DNA from: UBA7672 sp963738625
GTDB taxonomy: Bacteria; Pseudomonadota; Alphaproteobacteria; Caulobacterales; Hyphomonadaceae
Direction of reading: 5' to 3'
DNA length: 64,000 nt
NCBI GenBank assembly: GCA_963738625.1
Contig: CAVTXH010000002.1
Coordinates: 372,001-436,000, forward strand
Shown here: positions 1 to 9,121 of the stretch, piece by piece
Numbering within the stretch: position 1 is the stretch's first letter
How the letters are laid out: each line of letters begins with the position of its first letter
Position numbers and translations under genes: made by a program
The notes under the pieces: generated by a model
Database searches by the model: none
What the model saw: only the letters and a program-made list of their open reading frames with translations
What the model was told of the DNA's origin: nothing

Positions 1-73
1 TCCTGCGAAATATCTGACATCTCGCGAAGACGAGCGAACAGGCGGCCACGAAGCCTCGCACGGCCGCGCGCAC

Positions 74-2239
74 ATGCCCGCGTCACACACGAAGGCTGCA
101 GCGTCTCCCTCCGCAGTCTCCGCAACGGGGACGAAGTGGACGTGCCCCATGCACCCGCAGATCGTGCGCGACGGACCGGGTTCGTGCCCCATCTGCGGAA
201 TGGCGCTCGAGCCGATGATGCCGGCCGCAGGCTCGGCGCCCAATCCCGAGCTTGCCGACATGACGCGGCGCTTCTGGGTCGGTCTTGCACTCGCGCTGCC
301 CGTGCTCGTGCTCGAAATGGGCGGCCACCTGATCGACTTGCACCAATGGCTCGACCAGCAGACATCGAACTGGATCCAGCTGGCGCTGGCGACCCCTGTC
401 GTGCTCTGGGCCGGCTGGCCGTTCTTCGAGCGGGCGTGGGCGTCGCTGCGCAATCGCAGTCTCAACATGTTCACGCTGATAGCGATGGGGACCGGAGTCG
501 CCTGGATCTACAGCATCGCCGCGACCCTGACGCCGCAGGCGTTCCCGGAAGCTTTCCGCACGCATGGCGGCGCCGTGCCGGTCTATTTTGAGGCGGCCGC
601 CGTAGTCACTGTCCTGGTTCTCCTTGGCCAGGTGCTCGAGCTGCGGGCGAGGGAGACGACAGGCGGCGCCATCCGCGCGCTGCTCGATCTTGCGCCAAAA
701 CTGGCGCGGCGGGTGCGCGCCGACGGCGCTGACGAGGAAGTCGCCCTCGATACGGTCGTCGTCGGCGATGTGCTGCGCGTGCGTCCCGGCGAGAAGATCC
801 CAGTCGATGGCGTCGTCGCCGAAGGCCGCGGCGCCGTCGATGAAAGCATGGTGACGGGTGAGTCTATGCCGGTGACCAAGCAGGCGGGCGACAGGCTCAT
901 CGGCGGCACGATCAACCAGAGCGGCGGCCTGGTCATGCGCGCCGACAGGGTCGGCAGGGATACGATGCTATCGCGCATCGTCCACATGGTGGCGGACGCC
1001 CAGCGCAGCCGCGCGCCGATCCAGCGGCTCGCCGACCAGGTGTCGGGCTACTTCGTTCCAGCCGTGATCGTGATCGCGCTCGCTGCATTTGTCGTATGGT
1101 CGATCTTTGGTCCGCAACCCGCGATGAGTTTCGGCCTGATCGCGGCCGTCTCGGTGCTGATCATCGCCTGTCCCTGTGCGCTTGGTCTTGCGACCCCGAT
1201 GTCGATCATGGTCGGCGTCGGCCGCGGTGCACAGACCGGCGTGCTGATCAAGAACGCAGAGGCCCTCGAGCGCATGGAGAAGGTCGACACGCTGGTGGTC
1301 GACAAGACCGGCACGCTGACCGAGGGCAAGCCGAAAGTCGTCGCCATTCGCACGGCCGCCGGCTGGATTGATGATGATCTGCTGCAGCTCGCCGCCAGCG
1401 TCGAGCGGGCAAGCGAACATCCGCTGGCCCAGGCGATCGTCAACGCCGCCGCCGAACGGAAGCTGGCCCTGTCCGAACCCGAAGGCGTCGATTCCCCAGT
1501 GGGCAAAGGCGTGTTCGGCCGCGCCGGCGGGCGTCTCGTGGTGATCGGCAATGCGCGCTTTCTCGGCGAGCAGGGAATTGCGACGGACCTGCTTCAGGCG
1601 CCTGCCGAAGCGCTGCGGCTCGACGGCGCAACCGCCATTTATGTTGGCATAGACGGCAAAGCCGCCGGCGTTATCGGCATTGCCGATCCAGTGAAGGCCT
1701 CTACGCCGGAGGCGCTGAACACGCTGAAGCAGGCAGGCATCCGCGTCATCATGCTCACCGGCGACAACCGCGTGACGGCGGAAGCGGTAGCGCGCCGGCT
1801 CGGCATTGCCAACGTCGAAGCCGACGTCCTGCCCGACCAGAAGAGCGCGGTCGTCGCCAGGCTGAGATCGGAGGGCAGCGTCGTTGCGATGGCCGGGGAC
1901 GGCGTCAACGATGCGCCCGCCCTCGCCGCCGCCGATGTCGGCATAGCGATGGGCTCGGGCACGGATGTGGCGATCGAAAGCGCGGGCGTCACCCTGCTTA
2001 GGGGCGACCTTACCGGCATCCTCCGGGCCCGCCGTCTCAGCCAGGCAACCATGCGCAACATCCGCCAGAACCTAGTTTTCGCCTTCGTCTACAACGCCGC
2101 CGGCGTGCCGATCGCAGCAGGCGTGCTCTACCCCGCCTTCGGTTGGCTCCTCTCGCCAGTCATCGCCGCGGCCGCCATGGCCGCAAGTTCCCTCAGCGTC
2201 ATTGTGAATTCCCTGAGGCTGCGAAGCGCCAGGCTGTGA
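74..2239 (+). CDS. copA: Heavy-metal (copper-type) translocating P1B-type ATPase
   Basis: Membrane pump that uses ATP to export a soft metal ion, most likely Cu(I), from the cytoplasm. Residues 22-48 form a small heavy-metal-binding domain (CPMH then CPICGM), in place of the usual HMA domains. The intramembrane metal site CPC is at about 366-368, the phosphorylated aspartate (DKTGT) at 410, TGES near 263 and GDGVND at 608-613, so the pump looks complete and active. The same frame is open, without a stop, to the left edge, and the codons before ATG 74 encode a His-containing stretch. The true start may therefore lie outside the window. Copper is inferred from the CPC motif; silver or another soft metal is possible. 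Confidence 0.93.
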   Translation: MPASHTKAAASPSAVSATGTKWTCPMHPQIVRDGPGSCPICGMALEPMMPAAGSAPNPELADMTRRFWVGLALALPVLVLEMGGHLIDLHQWLDQQTSNWIQLALATPVVLWAGWPFFERAWASLRNRSLNMFTLIAMGTGVAWIYSIAATLTPQAFPEAFRTHGGAVPVYFEAAAVVTVLVLLGQVLELRARETTGGAIRALLDLAPKLARRVRADGADEEVALDTVVVGDVLRVRPGEKIPVDGVVAEGRGAVDESMVTGESMPVTKQAGDRLIGGTINQSGGLVMRADRVGRDTMLSRIVHMVADAQRSRAPIQRLADQVSGYFVPAVIVIALAAFVVWSIFGPQPAMSFGLIAAVSVLIIACPCALGLATPMSIMVGVGRGAQTGVLIKNAEALERMEKVDTLVVDKTGTLTEGKPKVVAIRTAAGWIDDDLLQLAASVERASEHPLAQAIVNAAAERKLALSEPEGVDSPVGKGVFGRAGGRLVVIGNARFLGEQGIATDLLQAPAEALRLDGATAIYVGIDGKAAGVIGIADPVKASTPEALNTLKQAGIRVIMLTGDNRVTAEAVARRLGIANVEADVLPDQKSAVVARLRSEGSVVAMAGDGVNDAPALAAADVGIAMGSGTDVAIESAGVTLLRGDLTGILRARRLSQATMRNIRQNLVFAFVYNAAGVPIAAGVLYPAFGWLLSPVIAAAAMAASSLSVIVNSLRLRSARL

Positions 2240-2259
2240 CTTACGGCGCCTGTCCGGCG

Positions 2260-2679
2260 TCAGATTGCGCGCCAGGCTTTCGCCTGGACGGTTGCGCAGG
2301 CGGGCGTCCCGTCTTTTCCAGTTCCGGCGACCATGCCCTGAAGCACTTTCCCCGCCCTGGCCTTGTCGAGCAGGGCCGGTGAAAGCGTGTGGATGTCGAT
2401 CTTCATGCGGCGGCTCCAGGACGAGCCTTTTTGGCCGGCCTGTTCGCCGACGGCGATGTAGACGAAGCGCCGCTCGGGCCCTTCGCTGCGCACCTGGTCG
2501 CCGTAGAATTTCGGACCGGCGGCGATGCGGATGGGAAAGTCGAAGGACAGGGCCGCGCCTTTCGACGTCTTCGCATCGACCGGCGCGCCTGCCTTGTCCT
2601 GCAGGCTGTACGCGACGCCGGGAGCCGGGTTCCCGACGACAAGACGCATCCTGATTTCGGTCTGCGTGGGGCGGGGCAT
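2260..2679 (-). CDS. DUF5990 family protein
   Basis: 139-residue soluble protein with no signal peptide or membrane segment. It resembles DUF5990 proteins, which begin with a beta strand of the type RLVVGNPxPGVxYSLQ and carry a central YIAVGEQAGQ segment. Function is unknown. An internal Met at residue 11 (MRLVV) is an alternative start that fits the family N-terminus better. It ends 20 bases after the ATPase and converges with it, so the two are not an operon. Identification is from remembered family features and is moderately sure. Confidence 0.7.
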   Translation of the reverse strand: MPRPTQTEIRMRLVVGNPAPGVAYSLQDKAGAPVDAKTSKGAALSFDFPIRIAAGPKFYGDQVRSEGPERRFVYIAVGEQAGQKGSSWSRRMKIDIHTLSPALLDKARAGKVLQGMVAGTGKDGTPACATVQAKAWRAI

Positions 2680-3037
2680 GGGCGGGGCGGGTGTTGAGCT
2701 TGGGAGTAAAGTCTACCGCACCGAAAGAGTTCCGCCATCGCCTCCTGTCTGGGGCGGTTTGCGTCCGGCAGGCCTTTTTCGTGAAATCGGGAAGTTTTCC
2801 TTGTGCGGCGCCGCGCCGCGCGGCGCGGTGAAGATGACGACGCGCGCGACGACGCGCGCTGCGACGCCTGCGAAGACGCTGACGGCGACGGCGCCGACGA
2901 AGCTGGGACGCAAACGCCCGAAGCGGATGCTGCCGCCGAAGCCCTGACGTGCACGGAAGGCTGACCTATCGCGAACTTGGCGGAGAAACGAAACGGAGTA
3001 GGCTCGACACTCGCCGGTGAGGCGTTGGGAGCAGGTG
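2680..3037. other. Intergenic stretch with no convincing gene
   Basis: 358 bases between the divergent DUF5990 gene and the exported protein at 3038. It holds a perfect 18-base GC palindrome at 2811-2828, followed by a biased run of GAC/GCG-type triplets to about 2900. One frame reads as a 37-residue Arg/Lys-rich peptide (2834-2947), another as an acidic peptide, and neither has a good ribosome binding site. GGAG at about 3026 belongs to the next gene. Confidence 0.5.
2811..2828. repeat. Perfect 18-base GC palindrome
   Basis: The 18 bases from 2811 to 2828 (CCGCGCCGCGCGGCGCGG) equal their own reverse complement. They lie in the divergent intergenic region. It could form a hairpin or cruciform, or simply reflect local GC-rich low complexity. 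No U-tract follows, so a terminator call is not supported. Confidence 0.6.
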
Positions 3038-4252
3038 ATGAAGTCGATACTCGCAATGGGACTTGCGGCGTTGGTGCTGGCGGCGAGCCCGGTGGCGATG
3101 GCGCAGGCGGCGAGCTATGTGACGCCGAAAACCAGCTGGGGGGCGCCGGACCTGGAGGGCGTGTGGAGCCACGCGTCGGTGACCAAGCTGACGCGGCCGG
3201 CGGGCGTCGACAAGCTGCTGCTGACGCCGGCCGAGGCGAACGCCCTGGAGCAGAAGGACTTCAACAACGCACGGACGGCGATCGAGAAACAACCCACGGA
3301 CCAGTCCGCAGGCGCGCCGGAGAAGGGCAAGCCGCTGCCGAGCGTGGGCAACTACAATGCGGTGTGGGTGGATCCCGGGTCGAAAATCGCCAGCGTGAGA
3401 GGCGAGCTGCGCTCGTCGTGGATCGTCGATCCGCCGAGCGGGCGAGTGCCGATGTCGGAGGCCGGGCGCCGCAAGCTGGCGACGTGGCGGCCGGATGCGA
3501 CGCGGGATGGAACATACAAGCCTGAGCTCGTTGCCGCGCCGGCCAAGCCCGCTGCGAAGGCGGAAGCGCCCGTGGCCAAATCGAAATCTATGCCGGTCAA
3601 GGCGGATGCATCCAGTCCCAAGCCGTTTGTCGATCTCGTTGAGGCGCCGCGCTCGGCCAATGGCGGCGGGGCGGCAAGCGCCTATCTCGGCCCGGAATCG
3701 CGCGGCACGGGCGAGCGGTGCGTGGTGATGGGCAATGGCGGCGGGCCGGTGATGCTGAACGGCCTCTACAACAACAACTTCCAGGTTGTGCAGACGCCAG
3801 GCCATGTGCTGATTGACATCGAGATGATCCACGATGCGCGCATCATCCCGATCGTGAAGGATGCGGCGGCGGCGGACGCACACTACCGGAAAGGGTCGAT
3901 GGAGAAATGGCTGGGCGATTCTGTCGGCTGGTATGAAGGCGACACGCTGGTGATCCGCAGCCGAAACTTCAACCGCCAGCAGGCGGGGCAGGTCTTCATT
4001 TCGGACACCGGAACGCTGACCGAGCGGCTGACCAGGGTGGGCCCGGGCGACATCGTCTACGAGTTCATCGTCGAGGACCCGGAGGTCTACACGCAGGTGT
4101 GGAGAGGCGAGATCGCCTGGAGGAAGCTGCAGCAAAGCGTCTACGAGTACGCATGCCACGAGGGCAACTACGGCCTATTCAACATTCTCAGCGGCGCACG
4201 TGCGCGGGAGCGGGATGGCCGCGCGCTGGAAGACGCCGGTACCGAAGAGTGA
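3038..4252 (+). CDS. Exported protein of unknown function, paralog 1 of 3
   Basis: 404 residues with an N-terminal signal peptide ending near AMAQA, so periplasmic or secreted. I chose ATG 3038 because the signal peptide starts there and GGAG lies about 8 bases upstream. After the signal come GAPDLEGVW, then GPVMLNGLYNNN, EMIHDAR, LGDSVGWYEGDTL, TERLTR and a C-terminal YEYACHEGNY. The same ordered blocks occur in the genes at 39493 and 55874, so it is a paralogous family. An Ala/Lys/Pro-rich linker at about residues 165-205 is unique to this copy. I know such sequences only as hypothetical proteins of alphaproteobacteria and acidobacteria. No catalytic motif is recognised. Confidence 0.85.
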   Translation: MKSILAMGLAALVLAASPVAMAQAASYVTPKTSWGAPDLEGVWSHASVTKLTRPAGVDKLLLTPAEANALEQKDFNNARTAIEKQPTDQSAGAPEKGKPLPSVGNYNAVWVDPGSKIASVRGELRSSWIVDPPSGRVPMSEAGRRKLATWRPDATRDGTYKPELVAAPAKPAAKAEAPVAKSKSMPVKADASSPKPFVDLVEAPRSANGGGAASAYLGPESRGTGERCVVMGNGGGPVMLNGLYNNNFQVVQTPGHVLIDIEMIHDARIIPIVKDAAAADAHYRKGSMEKWLGDSVGWYEGDTLVIRSRNFNRQQAGQVFISDTGTLTERLTRVGPGDIVYEFIVEDPEVYTQVWRGEIAWRKLQQSVYEYACHEGNYGLFNILSGARARERDGRALEDAGTEE

Positions 4253-4386
4253 GGCCGTTTCAGCAGCGGTAGGTCTCGGCGCCGACACGACCGAACAGCG
4301 TTTTCATCATCGCCTGAAAGGCGCGATTCAGGGACTCGTTAACCCGCCTCCGGCGACATACTTCCACAGGCGTTGTGGAGGTGGCG

Positions 4387-4593
4387 ATGACTCACCAGAC
4401 CAAGTCTCTGGCGACCGAGCCGATGGACGAGGAACTCTTCGGAGGGGCGGCGCCGGCGTCCGCGACGGACAAGAATGCGCTGTATTACGAGCTGTTCCGC
4501 GAATTCAATTCGGAGCGCGCCTTCTTCGATTTTGCCTGGCAGCTGAAGGCGGACTCGTCCTACCGCCCCGGCGCGATGCGCCAGTCGGCCTGA
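4387..4593 (+). CDS. Small hypothetical protein
   Basis: 68 residues, soluble, mildly acidic, with a helical middle (ALYYELFREFNSERAFFDFAWQLK). ATG 4387 is preceded by GGAGG only four bases upstream; a GTG at 4375 in the same frame is the alternative. I do not recognise a family. It lies alone between the exported protein and the acidic ORF, all on the plus strand. Confidence 0.5.
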   Translation: MTHQTKSLATEPMDEELFGGAAPASATDKNALYYELFREFNSERAFFDFAWQLKADSSYRPGAMRQSA

Positions 4594-4839
4594 TTCCGTC
4601 CCGAACCCCAGCGCTTCAGGCCTCGCTGAAAGCTGACTTTCTATAATCCGGCGTTTCGCGTCCCATCTTCCGGAGACACTGGGAGGATCGACATGGGCCT
4701 AGCGTCCCCAGCACTGCTCACCCCGGTTTCCGCCGGTGCAAATCATCACGGACGAAATGTCAAATCAGTACCCGCGCAAGGCGCGACTCGACGGCGCAGT
4801 CCGCGCTGGATACGCCGAGGCAAAATAGAGGAGCAGTAC

Positions 4840-5052
4840 ATGACCCTGCAGAAGTCACTGGACGGACAGCCCGACAGGCCGCTGGAGCAAAGCGTTCCGG
4901 CGTTCCACATGCCGGCCGGCTTCGATATGGCCGACGAAGACGATGACGAAGGCGATGACGAGGAAGAAGACAGCGAAGACGAGGACGAAGCTGAAGACGA
5001 CGACGAGGATGAGGATGAGGATGAGGACGAAGACGAAGACGAAGAGGAGTAG
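4840..5052 (+). CDS. Small protein with a long Asp/Glu tail
   Basis: 70 residues. The first 30 are ordinary (MTLQKSLDGQP...), and from about residue 31 nearly every residue is Asp or Glu, ending in an alternating ED run. ATG 4840 has a good ribosome binding site (GAGGAG at 4828-4833, six bases away). The tract is written mainly with GAC, GAT, GAG and GAA, a near-trinucleotide repeat that could expand or contract. Function is unknown. Acidic tails of this kind are known to bind cations or basic proteins, but that is only a possibility here. It is convergent with prs. Confidence 0.65.
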   Translation: MTLQKSLDGQPDRPLEQSVPAFHMPAGFDMADEDDDEGDDEEEDSEDEDEAEDDDEDEDEDEDEDEDEEE

Positions 5053-5117
5053 CGCGTGATCCGCGCCGATCCATTTTTCTTCGCTTCGCGGGGTTGAAAG
5101 GTCTGCGGCCTTGTCTC

Positions 5118-6050
5118 TTAGTCGAACATCTTCGAGATCAACTCGTCGTTGGCGATGCGGCGGATGGCTTCGCCGATCATGGGCGCCATGGAGAGCGTGC
5201 GAATCTTCTTGGATTTCGTGACGGAGTCCGACGGGTTGATGGTGTCGGTGATGACCAGTTCCTTGAGCTGAGACTTGTCGATGTTTCCGGCAGAGCCGTT
5301 CGATAGCACGCCATGGGTGACATAGGCGGCGACTTCCTTTGCGCCCTTTTTCAACAGGGCATCGGCGGCGTTGATCAGCGTGCCGCCTGAGTCTGTCATG
5401 TCGTCGACCAGGATGCACTTCCGGCCTTCGACTTCACCGATGATGTTCATGACTTCGGACTCGCCCGCCTTCTCGCGACGCTTGTCGACGATAGCGAGAT
5501 CGACCTCGAGGCGCTTGGCCAGCGCGCGGGCGCGGACGACGCCGCCGATGTCCGGCGAGATGACCATCAGGTCCTTGTGGCCATACTTCTTGAGGATGTC
5601 CTCGGCCATCTCAGGCTGGGCGAAGAGGTTGTCGGTCGGCTTGTCGAAGAAACCCTGGATCTGGGCGGCGTGGAGGTCGACCGTGACCACGCGGTCGCAA
5701 CCGGCGGTAGTGATTAGGTTGGCGACCAGCTTGGCCGAGATCGGCGTGCGCCCATCGGTCTTACGATCCTGACGGGCGTAGCCGAAATAGGGGATGACGG
5801 CGGTGATGCGGCGGGCGCTGGCGCGGACCAGCGCATCCATCGTGATCAGCAACTCCATCAGGTGGTCATTGGCCGGGGCGGAGGTAGACTGGATGACGTA
5901 GACGTCCTGGCCGCGAACGTTCTCGTTCACCTTCACGAAGACTTCGCGGTCCTTGAAGGTTTTGACCTCCGCATCCGTCAGCCGCATGTCGAGATAGGCC
6001 GCGATGCGCGCGGCAAGGGGCCGGTTGGAATTGCACGAGATCAGTTTCAT
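5118..6050 (-). CDS. prs: Ribose-phosphate pyrophosphokinase (PRPP synthase)
   Basis: Makes 5-phosphoribosyl 1-pyrophosphate from ribose 5-phosphate and ATP, the precursor of purines, pyrimidines, His, Trp and NAD. The 310 residues match the usual class I length. The flexible-loop motif YARQDRK is at 91-97, the metal/ribose-phosphate segment DLHAAQIQGFFD at 125-136 and the PRPP loop VDDMTDSGGT at 215-224. All expected motifs are present. It is transcribed in the same direction as pgeF, with 193 bases between them. Confidence 0.97.
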   Translation of the reverse strand: MKLISCNSNRPLAARIAAYLDMRLTDAEVKTFKDREVFVKVNENVRGQDVYVIQSTSAPANDHLMELLITMDALVRASARRITAVIPYFGYARQDRKTDGRTPISAKLVANLITTAGCDRVVTVDLHAAQIQGFFDKPTDNLFAQPEMAEDILKKYGHKDLMVISPDIGGVVRARALAKRLEVDLAIVDKRREKAGESEVMNIIGEVEGRKCILVDDMTDSGGTLINAADALLKKGAKEVAAYVTHGVLSNGSAGNIDKSQLKELVITDTINPSDSVTKSKKIRTLSMAPMIGEAIRRIANDELISKMFD

Positions 6051-6243
6051 CTGACGCGCTCTCCCATGTCGCCGCCCCAGGGGTAGGGGCTCGCTTCGGC
6101 GTCACGCTTCTGTCGCAGAATCGTTTCGCGAGCAATCGCGGAAGACGTAAATCCTGCGGATGACTGCGGAAATGCCGCACTGTCCACAGCGCATGAATTT
6201 TCCTCGCGAGTTTCCGGGGGAATTCCGGCCCTGATCGGTACAA

Positions 6244-7032
6244 TCAGGCAATAAGAACGATGGCGGACATGTTGCGCCCGCAGTCGCGGTCGCCTGCTTT
6301 TACGGCGCGCCGGTGGCTGAAATAAGCGTCCGGCTGGGTGAGCGTGTCGTCGGCGAGGGCGTCCATGTGGGCGACGCCGAGACGGGTGAGACGGCCCATG
6401 CAATAGCGCTTGAAATCGAAGAACTGGCGGTCGCCCGCGCCGGGTTCGAACAGGTAATCGGCCCAAGGGCTAGCGGCGAGAACGGCTTCTTCCAGGTCGG
6501 GGCCAACTTCGAAAGATGGTTGTGACAGGCATGGACCTATGCCCGCTGCGGTGTTGCCGGGATCGGCGCCCAACGCAGTCATGATCTCCACCGCGCTTTC
6601 GATGACGCCGCCGACGGCGCCGCGCCAGCCAGCGTGGATCGCGGCAATGACGCCAGCATGTGGATCGCACAGCAGGATCGGCGCACAGTCAGCCGCCAGT
6701 ACGCCGAGTACAAGGCCGGGCGTACGGGTGACGAGAGCATCGGCTTCGGGACGCTCGTTGGGTGCGAACGGTTTGTCGGTGGCGACGGCGCGGAAGGAGT
6801 GAATCTGGCGTGGGGAGGCGAGGCGGTCGGGCGAGGCGCCGAGGGCGAGGCAGACGCGCTTGCGGTTCTCTGAGACCCTCTCCGGTTCATCGCCCGATCC
6901 GGGGCCGCAGTTGAGGCTCTTGTAAACGCCGGACGAGACGCCGCCCTTCGATCCGAAATAGCCATGGCGGACATGCATGCTGAAGCGCTTGATCGCGGGC
7001 GCTTCTTCGAATGGCGGGCGGGTGTCGCTCAA
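6244..7032 (-). CDS. pgeF: Peptidoglycan editing factor PgeF (YfiH, Cu-oxidase_4 family)
   Basis: 262-residue cytoplasmic protein of the YfiH/laccase-domain family. In E. coli it removes wrongly incorporated L-serine-containing UDP-MurNAc dipeptide; polyphenol oxidase activity has also been reported for the family. The N-terminal RHGYFGSKGGVSSG, the RQIHS histidine, VLAADCAPIL and AAIHAGWRG give the conserved Cys/His metal site. It lies downstream of lgt and the methyltransferase on the same strand, a common alphaproteobacterial order. Confidence 0.93.
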   Translation of the reverse strand: MSDTRPPFEEAPAIKRFSMHVRHGYFGSKGGVSSGVYKSLNCGPGSGDEPERVSENRKRVCLALGASPDRLASPRQIHSFRAVATDKPFAPNERPEADALVTRTPGLVLGVLAADCAPILLCDPHAGVIAAIHAGWRGAVGGVIESAVEIMTALGADPGNTAAGIGPCLSQPSFEVGPDLEEAVLAASPWADYLFEPGAGDRQFFDFKRYCMGRLTRLGVAHMDALADDTLTQPDAYFSHRRAVKAGDRDCGRNMSAIVLIA

Positions 7033-7085
7033 CGCATCCTCGCTCTTGCGGTAGTTCCGGAGACACTAGCCTCGTAACATAGGGC

Positions 7086-8129
7086 TCAGAAGCCCGGCGG
7101 CGTCTCGGTGCCGTAGGGCGAGAGGCAGATTGCCTTGAACCGGGCGCCCATGTCTTCCGGCGCCACCAGCTTTTGGACGGCCGCCTTGATCTCGGCGGCC
7201 CGGCCCGGATTGGCGTTGGCCAGAGACTGCGCGCGTTCACGCGCGCCGAGGCGGGTGAGAAAATAGCCCTGCCGGATCGGCCCGTGGACCATCAGCCCCT
7301 CGCTCTCGCAGATGCGCGTGAGGCGCGGGAAATCGACGTCGGCAGTGAGGTCGCTGAGGCCCGGAGCATCGAGCGGGTCGATCTGCCGGCCGGCGCGGAA
7401 AGCGCGCAGCGTGTCGCCGGGCGAGCGGTCGTCCGGGCCATAGTCGATGAACAGCGCGCGGCCGGGATTCTGGCGGAAGCGGCGGGCGATGGTTTCGGCA
7501 AGCGTGTCGAGCGCTGGCGCAACTTCGACCTGGTCGCCTACGGGAATGACATTGGCGGGCAAGTCCGCTGCCGGGCCGATGCCGAAAATGAGCTGATCGC
7601 TGGAAAGGCCAACCTGGCGTTCGCGCCAGCCATTGCCGTCGCGCACGAGCTGGCGAACGGCCATGCAGTCCAGGAATTCGTTGCCGAAGATGAGCGAGGG
7701 GCCGGGCGGCACGTCGCCTAACTCGTCGAAATGCCGCACCTGGCGCGGGGCGAGGCGCTGGACCTGTTCGCGCTGCAGGGCGGGGCTGGCCTCGATGAGC
7801 GCGATCTCGGCGGCTTGGGAGAAGCCGCGCACGCTGTCGGCGGCGCGCATCATGTCGGCCATCATGTCGCCGCGGCCGGGGCCCATCTCGATGATCCAGA
7901 ACTTCCGGGGGCGGCCAAGACGCATCCATTCGTGCGCCGCCCACAGGCCCAACAGCTCGCCGAAGACCTGGCTGGTTTCCGGGGCGGTGGTGAAGTCGGC
8001 GTTGAAGCCCGGACGCGTCGCGTAGTAGCCGGCGCGCGGATCGTGCAGGCACATCAGCATATAGAGCGACACGGGCATCGGCCCGTTGATGCGGATGGCT
8101 TCTGCTATGCGCGTACGCAGCTCGCTCAC
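7086..8129 (-). CDS. Class I SAM-dependent methyltransferase, MidA/NDUFAF7-like (DUF185)
   Basis: 347 residues. The family signature is an N-terminal LHDPRAGYYATR block, the region around DFTTAPETSQVFGE, and the SAM-binding loop IIEMGPGRGDM near residues 88-98. Mitochondrial NDUFAF7 dimethylates an arginine of a complex I subunit; the bacterial substrate is not established and is inferred at most. Its start overlaps the lgt stop by four bases, so translation is probably coupled. Confidence 0.9.
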   Translation of the reverse strand: MSELRTRIAEAIRINGPMPVSLYMLMCLHDPRAGYYATRPGFNADFTTAPETSQVFGELLGLWAAHEWMRLGRPRKFWIIEMGPGRGDMMADMMRAADSVRGFSQAAEIALIEASPALQREQVQRLAPRQVRHFDELGDVPPGPSLIFGNEFLDCMAVRQLVRDGNGWRERQVGLSSDQLIFGIGPAADLPANVIPVGDQVEVAPALDTLAETIARRFRQNPGRALFIDYGPDDRSPGDTLRAFRAGRQIDPLDAPGLSDLTADVDFPRLTRICESEGLMVHGPIRQGYFLTRLGARERAQSLANANPGRAAEIKAAVQKLVAPEDMGARFKAICLSPYGTETPPGF

Positions 8130-9037
8130 GCCGGCGTTGCCTCACGCCTGGAGCGCCAGATCAGCCACGCGCCGCCGAGGATCATCGGGATCGACAGCAG
8201 CATGCCCATGGTGAGGAAGGGCGGAAGGCCCTGGACGAAGGAGTCCGGCTGGCGGAAGTTTTCTACGAAAGTGCGGCACAGCGCGTAGCCGATGAGGAAG
8301 ATGCCAGCGACCATGCCTGGCTTCTTCAGCGCCTTGAACTTCCAGACCGCGACGGCGCACACGATGAAGAGCAGGAGGCCTTCGAGCGCGGCTTCGTAAA
8401 GCTGGCTTGGGTGGACAGTCGGCAGCCCGTCGACCGAACCCCACTGGCGCGTGTTCCAGTCATAGGCGGGGAAACGCATGCCCCACGGCGCGTCGGTCTC
8501 GCGGCCGTAGAGTTCGCCATTGATGAAGTTGGCGATGCGGACAAGGAAGATGCCGATGGGCGCTGAGGCGCAGGCGACGTCTCCCAGGCGGATCAGTGAG
8601 ATCTTCCGCGACCAGGCGGTGTAGACCACGGCGAGCAACGCGCCGATCAGGCCGCCGTGGAACGACATGCCGCCTTCCCACATGCGCAGGATGAACAGAG
8701 GGTCGCTGCCGATCTTCTCCGGCTCGAAGGGCAGAGTGTAGAACACGATGTAACCGATACGGCCGCCGAGCAGGATGCCGATCATGGCCCAGAAGGCGAA
8801 GTCGTCGATGTCGGTCTTGGTGACGGGCGACTTCTCGGTCTCGCCGAAGAGCTGCGGGCGCGTGACGATGCGCGTGGCGTACCACCAGCCGAGCAGCAGG
8901 CCGAAGATGTAACCGAGCGCGTACCAGCGGATGGGAAACGGCCCAAGGTGCAGGAAGCCGAGGTCCAATTCCGGAATCGGGATCGTGAACGCCGCCGGAT
9001 CGATCCGGGGGAACGGGATTTCAAACGGAATGGTCAT
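8126..9037 (-). CDS. lgt: Prolipoprotein diacylglyceryl transferase
   Basis: Inner-membrane enzyme that transfers diacylglycerol from phosphatidylglycerol to the lipobox cysteine of prolipoproteins. It has 303 residues with several hydrophobic segments. The Lgt signature RIANFINGELYGRET is present, as are an upstream HGGLIGA motif and the YEAALEG segment. It is the first gene of the run lgt, methyltransferase, pgeF. Substrates in this window include the lipobox proteins at 21807, 35741 and 43151. Confidence 0.97.
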   Translation of the reverse strand: MTIPFEIPFPRIDPAAFTIPIPELDLGFLHLGPFPIRWYALGYIFGLLLGWWYATRIVTRPQLFGETEKSPVTKTDIDDFAFWAMIGILLGGRIGYIVFYTLPFEPEKIGSDPLFILRMWEGGMSFHGGLIGALLAVVYTAWSRKISLIRLGDVACASAPIGIFLVRIANFINGELYGRETDAPWGMRFPAYDWNTRQWGSVDGLPTVHPSQLYEAALEGLLLFIVCAVAVWKFKALKKPGMVAGIFLIGYALCRTFVENFRQPDSFVQGLPPFLTMGMLLSIPMILGGAWLIWRSRREATPA

Positions 9038-9121
9038 GCGTCCCTACTTTGAAATCCCGAGTGTCCCGGGCCATATAGATACCGGCTCCGGTGGCGGGGT
9101 CCAGCGCAGAGGCGCCGTGAT

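Noticed and set aside
2834..2947. 37-residue Arg/Lys-rich ORF
   Set aside because: No convincing ribosome binding site, low-complexity DNA and a competing acidic frame in the same stretch.
4915..5049. Reading the GA-rich tract as a CRISPR or VNTR array
   Set aside because: The repeat unit is only three bases and irregular, lies in frame within a small ORF, and has no spacers or cas genes.
6230..6247. Terminator hairpin near the pgeF stop (CCTGA...TCAGG)
   Set aside because: Only five pairs, no T run, and it overlaps the coding end.
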